From positions 22,248,828 through 22,312,827 of the forward strand of contig NC_092019.1 of NCBI RefSeq assembly GCF_042242105.1: 64,000 nt of DNA, given 5' to 3'. Positions 11,652 through 34,520 of this stretch are shown in pieces (position 1 is the first letter of the stretch; every line of letters begins with the position of its first letter). Under the pieces are notes generated by a model, which worked only from the letters and a program-made list of their open reading frames with translations, did no database searches and was not told where the DNA came from. The position numbers and the translations under genes were made by a program. Source of the DNA: Pempheris klunzingeri. Its lineage: Eukaryota > Chordata > Actinopteri > Acropomatiformes > Pempheridae.

Positions 11652-12719
11652 GTAAGTGAAGTTAATTAGGGTGTTTTTACCAACCAAGTTTGGCCAAGAG
11701 ATGTTATGTTGACTCCAGTTCTCAATATCTATAGTCACATATCAGACTATTTACTATGTTGTATTGCTGTACTGTACATTGGATTGTGTTATATTATAGT
11801 AGTACATTTCACCTTACAGGGAATATCCCATGCTGTATATAAAGTGCCATATCATTGTGCTAACATCTTACACTGACCTTGTGCCTTATTCTATATTATA
11901 GCTCTGTATCAATACAGACCGAGCTTGGTACCATTACTTAGTCATTTACTTCACTGTTGACACTGACTTGTTGACTCATTTCAGTTCTATATCTCTCATA
12001 TTATGTATTTCTTTTGCTTTCTATTATCTGTAACTGACTTTCATAAGGGGGCATATGCATGTTGCTTTCTAGGACTAAAACTTAGCAACACCACCAATAT
12101 AATGTAGTTCACAACACCACTTCCTGTAGTTCAGAACAACACTTCCGGTAACGATGTCTTTGATAATGAAGATCTATTCGAATTAACACATTTCCATCAG
12201 TGCCACCAAAAACTGAACGTTATAAACTTTCGTGAAAGTACATTTAATTGGAGAGCTGCTGATTGGTATATGGTGTTTCCTGTCTTGTTTCTTGTGTTGT
12301 CAATGTGAATTTTTCCTCAGGGATAAATACCGCCTTAAATCAATTTAGTATTTTTAATCAAAATGGTATTATTTTCCTCTTTCCTCCTCAAAATGATCAT
12401 ATCCTAAAGTAATGTCTCATCATCTCTCACAATCTGTAGAAAATTCAAACTCGAATCAATTTTATGTTGACTATTGCTTTAATACAATAAACTAAATGAA
12501 CTGTGTGAATGTTATATTGTAATTGTTAGCAGTTATTTGACCTTTGCTGGGTTGTTGATTTGTGGACAGAGTACAAGCTCCCACAAAGGTAATGGTAAAT
12601 GAAAACACCGTTGGATGTTGGTTTGCAGTCAGCAGCTCCTGTAACCACAGTGCTTACATCTACACCTGGATTACGGATGACCATGTTTTTATGTTGTTGT
12701 TGCTCCCACATCAGGCACC

Positions 12720-24899
<12,180 letters not shown>

Positions 24900-25536
24900 A
24901 GAGGAGACCAAGGCTCAGGGGACGGACGGCAAAAATAAACCCTCCCCCTCTCAGGGCAGGGCGAAAGGACAAAAAAGACTGTGAAAGTTGGAAAATGCAT
25001 AAAAATATTGAGGTAAAGTGTGGATGTGTAGTTGTTTGGTACCAGTTCAGCACATAAACAGCTGCATGGTCGCAGCCTGTCTTCACATGTGAAGTAGTTT
25101 GCTGCTGTAGTTTGATATTGCAGCTCTGACACACGGTGTCAGCTTTCAGCGTACTGAATTTGGACAGAATTTGGCTGCACAAAGAATCCTGAGCACAGGC
25201 GTGTGAAGCAGAGAGATCCGTCCGCTGTGAAGTGGGTCACAAACTTACTGGCTGGTTTAATCATAAACCAGCCGGCCCACAACAAGGAAACATTAATGCA
25301 CTTGGATCGGATTTTCCCCTCATCAACAGCAGCAGTACGGGCTTGCTGGGTTGGTTTTTCAGTTCCGTAATGACCATACACTGCTGGTTTGTTTTTCAGG
25401 TGCTCTTGAACGTCCCTAAACAAACGGGGCTTGGTATTGCTGAGGAGTCTGCACCCAACTGAACACTGATGTCCAAATGATGAGTGTCACTCACATGTGA
25501 GCCCCCTTATCTTGTTTGTTTTCATTTTTCTATGGC

Positions 25537-25542
25537 AATAAA
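25537..25542 (+). terminator. Polyadenylation signal AATAAA of dhx16
   Basis: AATAAA occurs about 640 bases after the dhx16 stop codon and is followed by a T/GT-rich stretch (TTGTTTTTGTCACTGG). This is the expected layout for a cleavage and polyadenylation site. Confidence 0.7.
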
Positions 25543-25974
25543 GTTTTACAACTACTTGTTTTTGTCACTGGCTTTGCGGTTCAATGATTAGTCATCACAT
25601 TGTTATTTACTACCTTTCAAGATCAACAAGTTATATTTAGTTTAAATATCCATTCTCCTCTATAGTAGGAAGGTTCCCCTACAAAGGGACTAGGTTAACT
25701 TGGATCTTCAGTGGAAATATCTTACAAAACTACTACTGGTGCATAAAAAAAGCATCAAACTCTCACAAAAAATACTGATGTGACACTTTTAACACGTCTA
25801 TTTTTCTAGTTTGGAATGCTACCAGTCTGTCGATTTTCATTTTGTAAACCAGCACAAAATATATAATCATCCTTCAAAAGAAAACAGGCCCTCATGCAGC
25901 GGCATGTTGTTATCACAAAGAGTGACGCATCACTCCGTTTGAGGAAGGGCTGTTTGACAAAGCTGCTTTTAACA

Positions 25975-26368
25975 GCAGTGGACTAGAGTATTCAGATCCT
26001 TAAGTAAAAGCAGCAAAAGCACACTGTAAGAATAATTTTACTTGAGTACAAAAGAAAAAGTTCTCATAATACTACTGTGTAATGTACTACGTTATCTGAT
26101 TATTACTATAACATTGCTGTTAATGTAGCTGGTGGAGGAGGCTCACCTTATGAAAGGACTGTATATTTAACCTTCAGTAATGTGTCATTTTACAAACTGT
26201 TTTCTGTGTACAATTTTAACCTGAAAAGTATCTAAAGCCCTCAGATAATAGTGGCAGTGGACTAAAAAGTACAATATTTCCCTCTCAAGCTAAAGTACAA
26301 GTCCACCTGATTGTACTTATGCAGGCCGGTGTATTTAGGTAAATGTACTGAGTTATTTTCCACCGCTG
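25975..26368. mobile_element. CAGTGGTGGAA-type MITE, decayed copy
   Basis: It starts CAGTGGACTAGAGTATTCAG and ends GTTATTTTCCACCGCTGG, matching the two ends of the better copy at 30019-30472. Internal ACTTGAGTAC/AAGTAC words agree. It is non-coding and lies between dhx16 and the RING gene. Confidence 0.6.
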
Positions 26369-26369
26369 G

Positions 26370-27250
26370 TTTTTAATGCTGACAATATTTCCTGTAACTC
26401 AATTAATTCAGTTGAAGCCTTTGTATCGCCAAGAGCTGTATTCTCAGACATCCAGAGGGCTAAGATGAAAAGGGAGTAGCCAAGAGAGTGCAGCGAGGAG
26501 CAGGTAGCTGTTCTTGTTTGGGGGGTAAACTGACAAAGTGACAGCAGAGCGGTGCAGGTATGACAGGTATGAGGTGCTGATATGTGCGGTGTTGACAGTC
26601 CTGTCACTCTGTCTCTTTATGCAGCAGCAGTGGAATTTCCCCAACAGCCGCTGTGGTGTGTCTTCTCGATTCCTATCACACACACAGTCACATAAGAGCA
26701 AAAAAAGAGATAAAAAAACATAACCGTGTGAATCTGTATGTACCATGTGACCCCCCCCCTCCATGCCAATGACACCACATCTGATACTGAATGCCTGATT
26801 GAACTGCAAAAGCTGAGAAATCCTACTGCGACTCTAAAGTTGACTGATAAGAACAGCCAGCTGTAAAGTGCAACTGTGACACCAGGATGGTTGAGGTTGA
26901 TCTCTTAATTAAGTAAATGACCTGAAGATCTACATATTCCCGACATGAAAGAAAAAAAAAAAAAACCCATACCCTGGCTCACTGCAGCTGGTCCAACTGG
27001 TCTGACCAGAGGAGAAAGAAAAAGGAGGGCTGGAGGCGGTGAGGAGGAGCGTTCAGAGGAGGCAGTGCTGTGTCACAGCCAGAAAACAAGACATGAGAGG
27101 AAGGACAGCAGCAGAGGAGGAGGAGGAGAACAGAGGACCTCCACACTAAACTATAGAGCTGCTTTTTTTTTTTTTTTTTGGTGAAGTAATGACTTTTTGT
27201 GATGTGCAGGTTTCCACTGCTTTGACACACTACAGGACTGCTCTACCTGT
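26370..27250. other. Intergenic DNA, no gene seen
   Basis: A purine-rich stretch at about 26990-27130 and a T-run precede the RING-finger gene. The 121-residue minus-strand open frame at 26444-26809 shows no family resemblance, so I did not call it. A donor-like GTCAGT at about 27298 could end a 5' UTR exon of the RING gene. Confidence 0.4.
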
Positions 27251-27706
27251 CAGGTCATCTCTGACAAAGTGATCCGGCGCTCCTCTACCGCAGCAGGTCA
27301 GTGCGCATGCGTACAAACCCTGTCCAGTCTAACCACTCTCTTCTCCACCTTGATCATAAAGCTTCTTTTTTTTTTTCCCCTCTCGCTCTCTGCTACTCTT
27401 AGCTGGCAAACTCTCATCCTCTCTTGTTTTAAAGAGCCTGCCCCCCCTCACCCCCCCCAAAAAAACCCTCATTAACGGGAAGAAACGGGCACTCTTTTAA
27501 TTCCACCTAAACTTGTTGCAAATGTCCAAACGCGCTGCTTGGACATTTTGATGGCAGTCAGCAGCTGAAATGTTCAGTGTGTTCCCTTTGAGTTAATGTC
27601 TGACTGCGTGAGACGGGCTGCTGTGGCGGAATGTGTCCTGTGACATTTCTAAGCAGTGAAGCACACTGGGGTCACCTTTGGTTTGACTGGTTAACTCTCC
27701 AGGTAA

Positions 27707-27762
27707 AAACATCAGGATTACACTGAATCCTGATGTTTGATCCCACCAAAAAACATCAGGAT
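27707..27762. repeat. Three-armed inverted/direct repeat of AAACATCAGGATT
   Basis: AAACATCAGGATT at 27707-27719 is followed by its exact reverse complement at 27726-27738. A third copy lies in direct orientation at 27751-27762. The first two can form a hairpin, and the third allows an alternative pairing. It lies in the presumed 5' region of the RING gene. Confidence 0.7.
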
Positions 27763-28109
27763 CATTTTTTTTAAAAACTGGAGTCTGTGTGGAGCACTTC
27801 CAGCTCCTGTTTGCTGGTGGTTTCTGTGCAGTAAAGCCTCTTAAACAAACACAGCAGCTCATTATCAGGCCCAAAGCACCACACGCGTGTTTAATGAGCG
27901 ATAGCGTTTTAACACAATAGAGATGTTAGATTAGATCAGGCCTTGTTGCTTCATCATGGTGAGTGTGCAGGTAAATATCTGCGGCCTGTTTCCTGCTCTT
28001 TCAGCTCTTCCAGCTCATCCCCCGTCCTTTGCCCCCCCCACAGCTCCTGTTGGAAAAGTGGGAGTCAGACTCCAGCCAGCATCCTGCCCCTGAACACCGA
28101 CCCTCCAAC

Positions 28110-29090
28110 ATGAGCGATGCCGAGGAGAGACGCAGGCCCGACAGGAGCCACGGAGGCCGGCAGACCCCCAACGTCAAACCCAAGATGAGCAAGAGGGAGG
28201 CGGGAGGCAGGGAGGAGCAGCGCAAGAAGGAGAAAGGAGCGAAAGTGAGGAGATCCAGGAGCAACGAGTCGGAGAGGGGCAGGAGGAGGGAGCGGGACAG
28301 GCAGCGGGGGGAGAGGGGGCAGCGGGGGAGGAGCGAGGAGGCCCGGAGACGGGACAGGAGGGAGGGAGAGAGCGAGCGGAGGAAGGTGAAGCCCCCCGAG
28401 GATGATGTGGAGGACACTGAGTGCGCCGTGTGCTTCTGCACCTACGACAACATCTTCAAGACGCCGAAGCTGCTGGCCTGCGGGCACACCTTCTGCCTGG
28501 AGTGCCTGGCTCGCATCAACGTGAGCTCCCCCGAGCTCAAGAGCCTGTCCTGCCCCGTGTGTCGGGAGCTGACAGAGCTGCCCCACGGCCAGGACCTGCC
28601 CCGTCTGGGCAACAATGAGGACATCATAGGCAAACTGCCCCCGGACATGCAGAGGGCTCTGTCCATCCGCTTCAAGCGCAGCAAAGGCAAGCTGCTCCTG
28701 AAGAACCCTCCGCCCAGCAGCCCGATCAAGGCCAACGTCCTCACCCTGCCGAAGAAGAGCCAGGATGGCCAGCTGACCGCGGCCGGGGAGCTGCGCCTGA
28801 GCGCCATGGAGCAGGGGGCGGTCCCGGCCACCGAGGTGGACGTGGGCAGGCCTCCGAACAGGGTCAGAGGTCGCCTGCGCAGGCTGTTCCGCTCAGACCA
28901 GTGCTACTACGCCGTGGTGGCGTCCATCATCACCATCACCGTGGCGCTCATGCTGGTGGGGATCCTGGCCTTCGTCATCATACCCAACGTGGTCATCCAC
29001 CGGAGGCCGGTCCAGGCAGACAACCAGACTTTACACGGCCCCCCCGGGACTGAGGGTGCAGGCGCAGTCAGCCCGGTGACAGGAACCTGA
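28110..29090 (+). CDS. Membrane-anchored RING-finger protein, RNF183/RNF223/RNF225 type E3 ligase
   Basis: The 326-residue product is encoded by one coding exon. Residues 1-95 are very basic and rich in Arg, Glu and Ser. A C3HC4 RING follows: C105/C108, C124/H126, C129/C132 and C148/C151, with the family wording YDNIFKTPKLLACGHTFC. Residues about 266-290 form one hydrophobic membrane segment after a basic stretch (RGRLRRLFRSDQ), close to the C terminus. Such tail-anchored RING proteins are ubiquitin ligases on endomembranes. The ATG at 28110 is preceded by a likely splice acceptor (CCCCCCCACAG, ending at 28051), so a 5' UTR exon is expected upstream. Codon use is strongly GC-rich compared with the flanks. 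The exact member of the family cannot be assigned from sequence memory, so no symbol is given. A signal ATTAAA lies at 29542. Confidence 0.88.
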   Translation: MSDAEERRRPDRSHGGRQTPNVKPKMSKREAGGREEQRKKEKGAKVRRSRSNESERGRRRERDRQRGERGQRGRSEEARRRDRREGESERRKVKPPEDDVEDTECAVCFCTYDNIFKTPKLLACGHTFCLECLARINVSSPELKSLSCPVCRELTELPHGQDLPRLGNNEDIIGKLPPDMQRALSIRFKRSKGKLLLKNPPPSSPIKANVLTLPKKSQDGQLTAAGELRLSAMEQGAVPATEVDVGRPPNRVRGRLRRLFRSDQCYYAVVASIITITVALMLVGILAFVIIPNVVIHRRPVQADNQTLHGPPGTEGAGAVSPVTGT

Positions 29091-30018
29091 GGGGAACCTT
29101 TTCTCCTCTTGGCGAGTGATGATGAAGATTAAACCAAGCATCTAGACACGTTTGAGCTGGTTTGCGTGCAGTGAGGTGAAGAAATGCAACAAAGAAAACG
29201 TGCACAGCAACATTTTTTTAAACAAAGGGCACTTAGGCTGAAAGTTGCACATGAAGGAAACAGTTTTTATTTTCATTTGGCCATTGTGCTCTTTTCTGAA
29301 CATGTCTGTGATTAACTGTGAAACACTGTATGTCCACTGGGATTAATAAGCTGTATAAATTGAAATGCACTAAACTCTGTGATGAAAAGACTCGAGCATC
29401 AGGCTGATCTCCATAACCGCTTCAGGGTTTGTACTTCTTATACATTTTGTTTATAGACCCACTCATTGTACATAGCCAAAGAGGATGTATATATTTCTAC
29501 ATATTTTCTCTTCTCCCTCATAAGAATGGACTTTATTTCCTATTAAATCAACTACTTAAAGCTCATTGCTCAGTATACATAATTCTAATATACTAATGTG
29601 GATTTTTTTTTTTAATATATACATTATTATGTTATTATATAATTATAGTATATTATTTTGAAATTAAACAGTTTGCTCTGAGTTCTTAACATATCCCTGA
29701 CCACAGTAAAGTGGGGACTTCCTGTCTGGTTTTCTGACGCCTTTTCCTCTACTGAGTCAAAACAGACTTGTTGCCCATTACCTGTCCTTTTAGAAACCTG
29801 CAGGGCTTCTGAAGACACCCGATATCCTCTTGTAAACAGAGCAGTTGACAGAGCGGCTGGAGCACCTAGTTCCTCCTCAGCTGTGCCTCTCAGGTCGCCA
29901 GCCTGACAAACCTGTTGGACTGCACGAGTGTTTCTACATTCATGGCCGTTCTTCTGTCTGGCTCTGGATGTCCTGGCAGTCAGATGAGATAGTGATCGCT
30001 TGTAAGATGCCATCCAAC

Positions 30019-30472
30019 CAGTGGTGGAATGCAACTAAGTACATTTACTCAAGTACTGTGCTCAGGTACAATTTTGAGGTACTTGCGTCAAAACATTGCA
30101 CTTTTACTCCACTACATTTATGTGATAGTGCTTTTAGATTTAGCTGCTTGTTACTTTGAAGATTTGTATTAATACAAATTATAAATCAACCAGTCAGTCA
30201 GTAGTAATGTAAACGTGCAAAATGAGCTCCACTTTTACCAGCTGCAACATTAAAGCAATGAACACATGAATGCATCAATAATTATAATGTACATAATATA
30301 TGTCACTCTGAAATGGGCCGTTCTACATAGTGAGTACTTTTACTTTTGGTACTTTTAATATATTTTAATGCTAACACTTTTTGATCACAGATTTTGGATG
30401 CAGGACTTTTGCTTGCTGCAGATTATCTTACCATTTCCAAGTGAAAAATTTGAATACTTTTTTCCACCACTG
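30019..30472. mobile_element. hAT-like MITE with CAGTGGTGGAA ends
   Basis: The left end is CAGTGGTGGAATGCAACTAA and the right end, read inward, is CAGTGGTGGAAAAAAGTATT, so the 11-bp inverted termini are perfect. The 454-bp body has no open frame of note. The ends fit the hAT style, but a clean 8-bp target duplication was not found. Further decayed copies lie at 9365, 25975, 30600 and 32529. Confidence 0.75.
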
Positions 30473-30599
30473 TCTAACTCTTTGGTGTGGGGTAGGCAAA
30501 ACATGTGACACCTAAAAACATCCACACAGTCCACGACAAACTGCAGGGATAATATAAGAGGAAATGAGCTCAGTCGAATTTCAGTGGCTTTAATCTTAA

Positions 30600-30885
30600 A
30601 CTTAGTTTTTAAGTACTTTATATCTCCATCTTTTGCATATCGAAGCATTGTGGTTTTTATTCCACTGCATTTATCTGACAGCTGGAGCTACTTTGGAGAT
30701 TAAGATTTTAAGATTATGCAATAATATAGAAGCTGCACAGTACATATTATAACACTGTATAATGAGTACTTTTGATACTTATAGCATCAGTCTGTACCTG
30801 AATACATGGGTTTTACCTGTGAAGCAGTATTTTTACAGTATGTTATTTCTACTTAATGAGGACTTTTCCCACCATTGGCTAAAGA
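30600..30885. mobile_element. Second partial CAGTGGTGGAA-type MITE copy
   Basis: AAGTACTTTATATC, TTCCACTGCATTTATCTGACAG and GAGTACTTTTGATACTT match the internal wording of the same family, and it ends near TTTTCCCACCATTGG. It may be a separate insertion next to the one at 30019-30472. Confidence 0.5.
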
Positions 30886-31097
30886 CACACCCACCTGAGA
30901 CCCCTCCTGGACTGTTCTGGACTAATATGGTTAGGTGGATCAGAGCAGAAAAGACCCCCCCCCCCTCCTCTGATCTACTTCTTACGCAAATTAACCTTTA
31001 TACGTTCTGTGACTGCTTGGGCAGAGGGGGGACATTAGGCAGAAAGGAGACAGAGTCCTAAAACGTAGCCGCTCTGTTGTGGATATTATCGACCACC

Positions 31098-31955
31098 ATG
31101 GCTTCCACTCCCTCCGCCTCTGCCTTGTCTGCTGTTCTCCGGTGTCGGGGCAATATCTGGGCCCGGAATCCGCCGACCAAGCGGCCTGCCCCCTCGGCGT
31201 ACAGCCTCGGACTGACCGGCGGGGTGGTGCGCGACTCGCCGTCTGAACGCACCCGGTCAGACCGTGCGTCAACGTGGGAGGCTTTTCTCCACGGAGAGCG
31301 TGTTGTTGTGGGAGGACGGGCGGATGGTAAAGTGTTGAGAGAAAAAGATCCCAGGGACGTTAATAAATTATGTCATCCGAAACTTTCGCAATCCGCAGGG
31401 GACGCGCGCACAGCTGTGCCTGCTGTCCAAAACGCGCTGGTGCGTCAGCTGGCGCGCAGATTGACATCTAACCTGCCTGGATTAGATAAATGCTCTCAAA
31501 TGATTCAAAACAAAACATGTGACCCACGCATATGTAAAATAGTATTTGTTAAGGAAACCAGCGTTTTGAAAGTGTCCATAACGTCTCCATGTTTGATGGG
31601 ACACTCGGGACAAATAAGGTCCTTCCTGTTGACTGGCTGGTCATCACTGAAGAGCACCTGCTTATCTTTGACTGCTCTGGTGTCACAGTTTCTGTGTTTG
31701 AAGCTGGCGGTGTTGTGCAGATCCAGATGCAGCCCTGATGATGCTCCACAGGATGAGAAAGGCCTCAGAAACGACGCCCCGCAGGTGAGCTTCATTAAAC
31801 TTTATTGTGCACTTTTACAATGAGAGCACATCCTGTGTTTTACTACATTAATACATGAGATCACTTTATACGTCCTCTTTCAGGCAAATGGACAAATCCA
31901 CGGTCCCACTGACTTCACCTCCACCACAGACAGCCGTGAGGACAGACCTGACTGA
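31098..31955 (+). CDS. Unrecognised two-exon protein gene candidate (252 residues)
   Basis: I do not recognise this protein. An ATG in an excellent context (ACCACCATGG) opens a 229-codon frame (31098-31784) that ends exactly at a consensus donor, CAG|GTGAGC. A 99-bp intron with acceptor CCTCTTTCAG leads to exon 2 (31884-31955), which stays in frame and closes with TGA after 23 codons. AATAAA signals follow at 32306 and 32323. The first 225 bases are GC-rich against an AT-rich background. The product is basic, with no clear signal peptide or known domain; residues 1-30 (MASTPSASALSAVLRCRGN...) have the look of a mitochondrial presequence. A weaker alternative donor lies at about 31326. It could be a lineage-specific gene, a divergent orthologue, a non-coding RNA locus or a relic. 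The minus strand is also partly open but lacks a start. Confidence 0.4.
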
Positions 31956-31963
31956 GAGAGAGA

Positions 31964-31965
<2 letters not shown>

Positions 31966-31995
<30 letters not shown>
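31966..31995. repeat. Homopolymer run of about 30 G
   Basis: A GA dinucleotide run passes into roughly 30 consecutive G residues, ten bases after the stop codon of the gene candidate at 31098-31955. The true length is uncertain because such runs are hard to sequence. Confidence 0.85.
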
Positions 31996-31997
<2 letters not shown>

Positions 31998-32305
31998 CAA
32001 GGCCTTAGCACCAAAAATACACACTGTGATCAAACCTTATTTATTGACTTTTACTTGGCCTTCACAAAAAACAACCCACATTTGGACTTCAACCCGGTGA
32101 TATAAGTTGTTTTTAGAGCACTTTTTTGCATTCAAGTGAGAACAAGAAATACCTGTGAAACATGAGCACACGCACTGTTTTGAGGTCCTACATTTCACTT
32201 AAAGTATTCCTCCTGGTAAATAGTTGAAATAATGGCAGTACATTTTATGTTCGAGCTCACCCTGCGGGATTTGTACAAAAGCTTATTTTGCTATGAACAT
32301 TGAAG

Positions 32306-32328
32306 AATAAAATTTCAATTTGGAATAA
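32306..32328 (+). terminator. Two AATAAA signals downstream of the unrecognised gene
   Basis: AATAAA occurs twice within 25 bases, about 350 bases after the stop codon of the two-exon candidate. This is consistent with a real transcript end but is common by chance in AT-rich DNA. Confidence 0.4.
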
Positions 32329-32528
32329 AGTAGAAGTCTCACAAAATTCATCAGAACTAACAATCTGAGTTAAAACTGTTCAAATGAGGTGGAATCGTTA
32401 AATCCATTTGGACCAAAACTATAGAACCTCCTAAATACTCAGTGCCAGTTCAAGGCCACTTGCATATATATACTTTCCACCTGGTTTAAGGGCGTGCCGT
32501 AAGGGACGGCAGTCTGCTATCACTGAAA

Positions 32529-33010
32529 TAGTGGTGGAAGGAGTAACTGAGATCGTTATTGTTAAAGTAGCAGTTCAACAATCTAAATATACTATCTTGC
32601 ATTCAAAATCTTAGTAGTAGTACTGAAGTATTATCAGCCAAGTGCACATGGAGTAAAGGCCCTCATTATGCAGCAGTAAGTGTTGCATTATCATATGCTG
32701 TATATAATTACCAGTGCTACCTACATCACTGTTCTTAAGAACATTTCTATGATACTTGAACTTGACTTGAGTATTTGAATTTAATGCTACTTTATACTTC
32801 TAGATGTTTCAGAGGGAAATGCTGCACTTTTTACTATACTAGCTGAAATGTATTTGACAGCTGAAGTCACTTGATAAAATGTAACATATCAGTTTATGAA
32901 ATATTAAAACCAACTAGAAACAAATATATATATGTATATATGTATGTGTGTGAGTCAAAATGACTTGCATGAATGTACTCAGTTACATCTGAAATATTTC
33001 GATCTTTTAC
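32529..33010. mobile_element. CAGTGGTGGAA-type MITE, decayed copy
   Basis: The segment starts AGTGGTGGAAGGAGTAACTG and contains CTTGAGTATTTGAATTTAATGCTACTTTATACTTCTAG, typical of this family. Its far end, near ATGTACTCAGTTACATCTG, is worn. Confidence 0.6.
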
Positions 33011-33089
33011 TCAAGCATTTGCTGTTTTAGGTAGATGATTAGATAGATGATGCCACTCATGTCTGTACCATAATGTGACACTAGCTCCA

Positions 33090-33680
33090 CCAGCCCGAGT
33101 TAGCTTAGCTTAGCATTAGGACTGGAGACAGGGGGAAACAGCTAGCCCAGGGGTGTCAAACTCATTTTAGTTCAGGGGCCACATGCAGCCCAATTTGATC
33201 TCAAGTGGGCCAGACCAGTAAAATCACAGCATAATAACCTAGAAACTCAAAATGTTTCCCTTTGCTTTAGTGCAAAAAAGTACAAGTACATTCTGAAAAT
33301 GTTCACATTTAATGAACTATCTTTTTACAAAATTTCTTAAGAAAAATAAGTGCAATTTCACCAGTGTTATGCCTCAGTTTATCATTTACACATTATAACT
33401 TACAGATCACAGTTTATCTACTGAGGCACAAAACATTTAGTCGCAGGTATCTGGAACTGAACAGTGGACAAATTTGAAATAACAGTTAATGTCTCTTCTG
33501 TAATTATTACACTTTGCAAAGTCATCCCCGCGGGCCTGAGTAGACCCTCTGGCGGGCCGGTTTTGGCCCGCGGGCTGTATGTTTGACACCCCTGAGCTCA
33601 GGCTCTGTCCAAAGACAAAATCCACCTTCCTGCTCCTCTAAAGCTCTTTAATTAACAACTAATCATTTGTTATTACGTAC
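33090..33680. repeat. Teleost interspersed repeat split by a hAT element
   Basis: GTTAGCTTAGCTTAGCATTAGGACTGGAGACAGGGGGAAACAGCTAGCC on the left and GGCTCTGTCCAAAGACAAAATCC on the right are the two halves of one repeat. The hAT-type insert at 33148-33594 separates them. A second, partly rearranged copy is at 48895-49140. Confidence 0.6.
33148..33594. mobile_element. hAT-type non-autonomous element, 447 bp
   Basis: Both ends, read inward, begin CAGGGGTGTCAAAC, giving perfect 14-bp inverted termini. The second end runs on into GC-rich wording (GCGGGCCGG, GGCCCGCGGGC on the plus strand). Flanking AGCTAGCC and AGCTCAGG look like a decayed 8-bp target duplication. It has no transposase frame. Confidence 0.8.
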
Positions 33681-34026
33681 AAAAACTTGGACATCAAGAC
33701 ACCAATTTTCTATTTGTGCCTTTTACATAGTTTTTCTGTATAAAAAAAAATATGATGTAATACGTATGAAGAAAATACATGATGTCTTAATGAGTGAGTT
33801 TAAGCTGCTGGTGCTTGTTTTAAAGTTTGGACAGAGCCAGGCGAGCTGCAAACAGGCACGTTTCTCAAAAAGTCTAACTACTCCTTTAACTCCAGAGCCT
33901 GAATACTCAGTTACAGTCGATCTCTGCTGCTGAAACAGCCTGCAGATATTTAACAAACACACAAACATCATCCCTGAGTTCATCCCCTATCAGTCACTGC
34001 CATGTGCTGCTCGTTTGTTTGACACA

Positions 34027-34332
34027 GAAGAAGAAGAAGAAGAAGAAGAAGAAGAAGAAGAAGAAGAATATTCTACTGTTTTTTTTTTTTTTAGCCTCCC
34101 AGCGTGTTTCTCACCACACATCTAATCCACAGTGTGTGGATGCAGACGCTGAATCTTCACACAGACATCATAGTTAGCTTAATTAGCTCCTCGGAGAGCA
34201 GCCAGCCGTCAACATGTTGTGTAATTTCTCAAGGTGACAGTTAGGGCGGGACTTCCCGTCACCGCCCGCTATCCAGGAAGTCGTCGTGTTACTTTTCCCT
34301 CCTCCTCCTCCTCCTCCTCCTCCTCCTCCTCT
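34027..34332. repeat. (GAA)n and (CCT)n microsatellites upstream of mgat1
   Basis: A GAA run lies at about 34027-34069 and a CCT run at about 34299-34331, both close to the likely mgat1 transcription start. Confidence 0.85.
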
Positions 34333-34339
34333 TCCAGTC

Positions 34340-34520
34340 TGCGAGAAACAAGACAAACTACAGGGCGTCAAGTTGCTTTAATAGCCGGGAAACTAGGAAG
34401 AGAATAGTTGTACACCGGCACCACCGGGTCTGTCCGCTCCTGTCGTTTAACTTTGCCGGTTGTCATCGAAGGAGCGGTGGAGAAATGGCCACAGGAGGGA
34501 GAAGAAGTCTCTCAGTCAGG
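34340..34520 (+). promoter_or_regulatory. Probable mgat1 5' region and non-coding first exon
   Basis: A CpG-containing stretch ends in the donor GTAAGGG at 34521. An ATG at 34485 opens a frame of twelve codons up to that donor. Joined to the acceptor at 34905 (TTATTTCAG), the frame would stop after seven more codons, so it would be a short upstream open frame and not the mgat1 start. An alternative acceptor (CTATTCAG) lies just before 35161. Exon choice is uncertain. Confidence 0.45.

Noticed and set aside
28065-28831. Long minus-strand frames (173, 146 and 129 residues) opposite the RING gene
   Set aside because: They arise from the GC-rich codon bias of the real plus-strand gene.
29627-30034. 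135-residue minus-strand frame
   Set aside because: It shows no family resemblance and extends through AT-rich DNA to the edge of a MITE.
31058-31370. Open minus-strand frame opposite the unrecognised gene
   Set aside because: It has no ATG in a useful place and no clear acceptor; the plus strand has a better start, intron and signals. It is kept in mind as an alternative reading of the locus.
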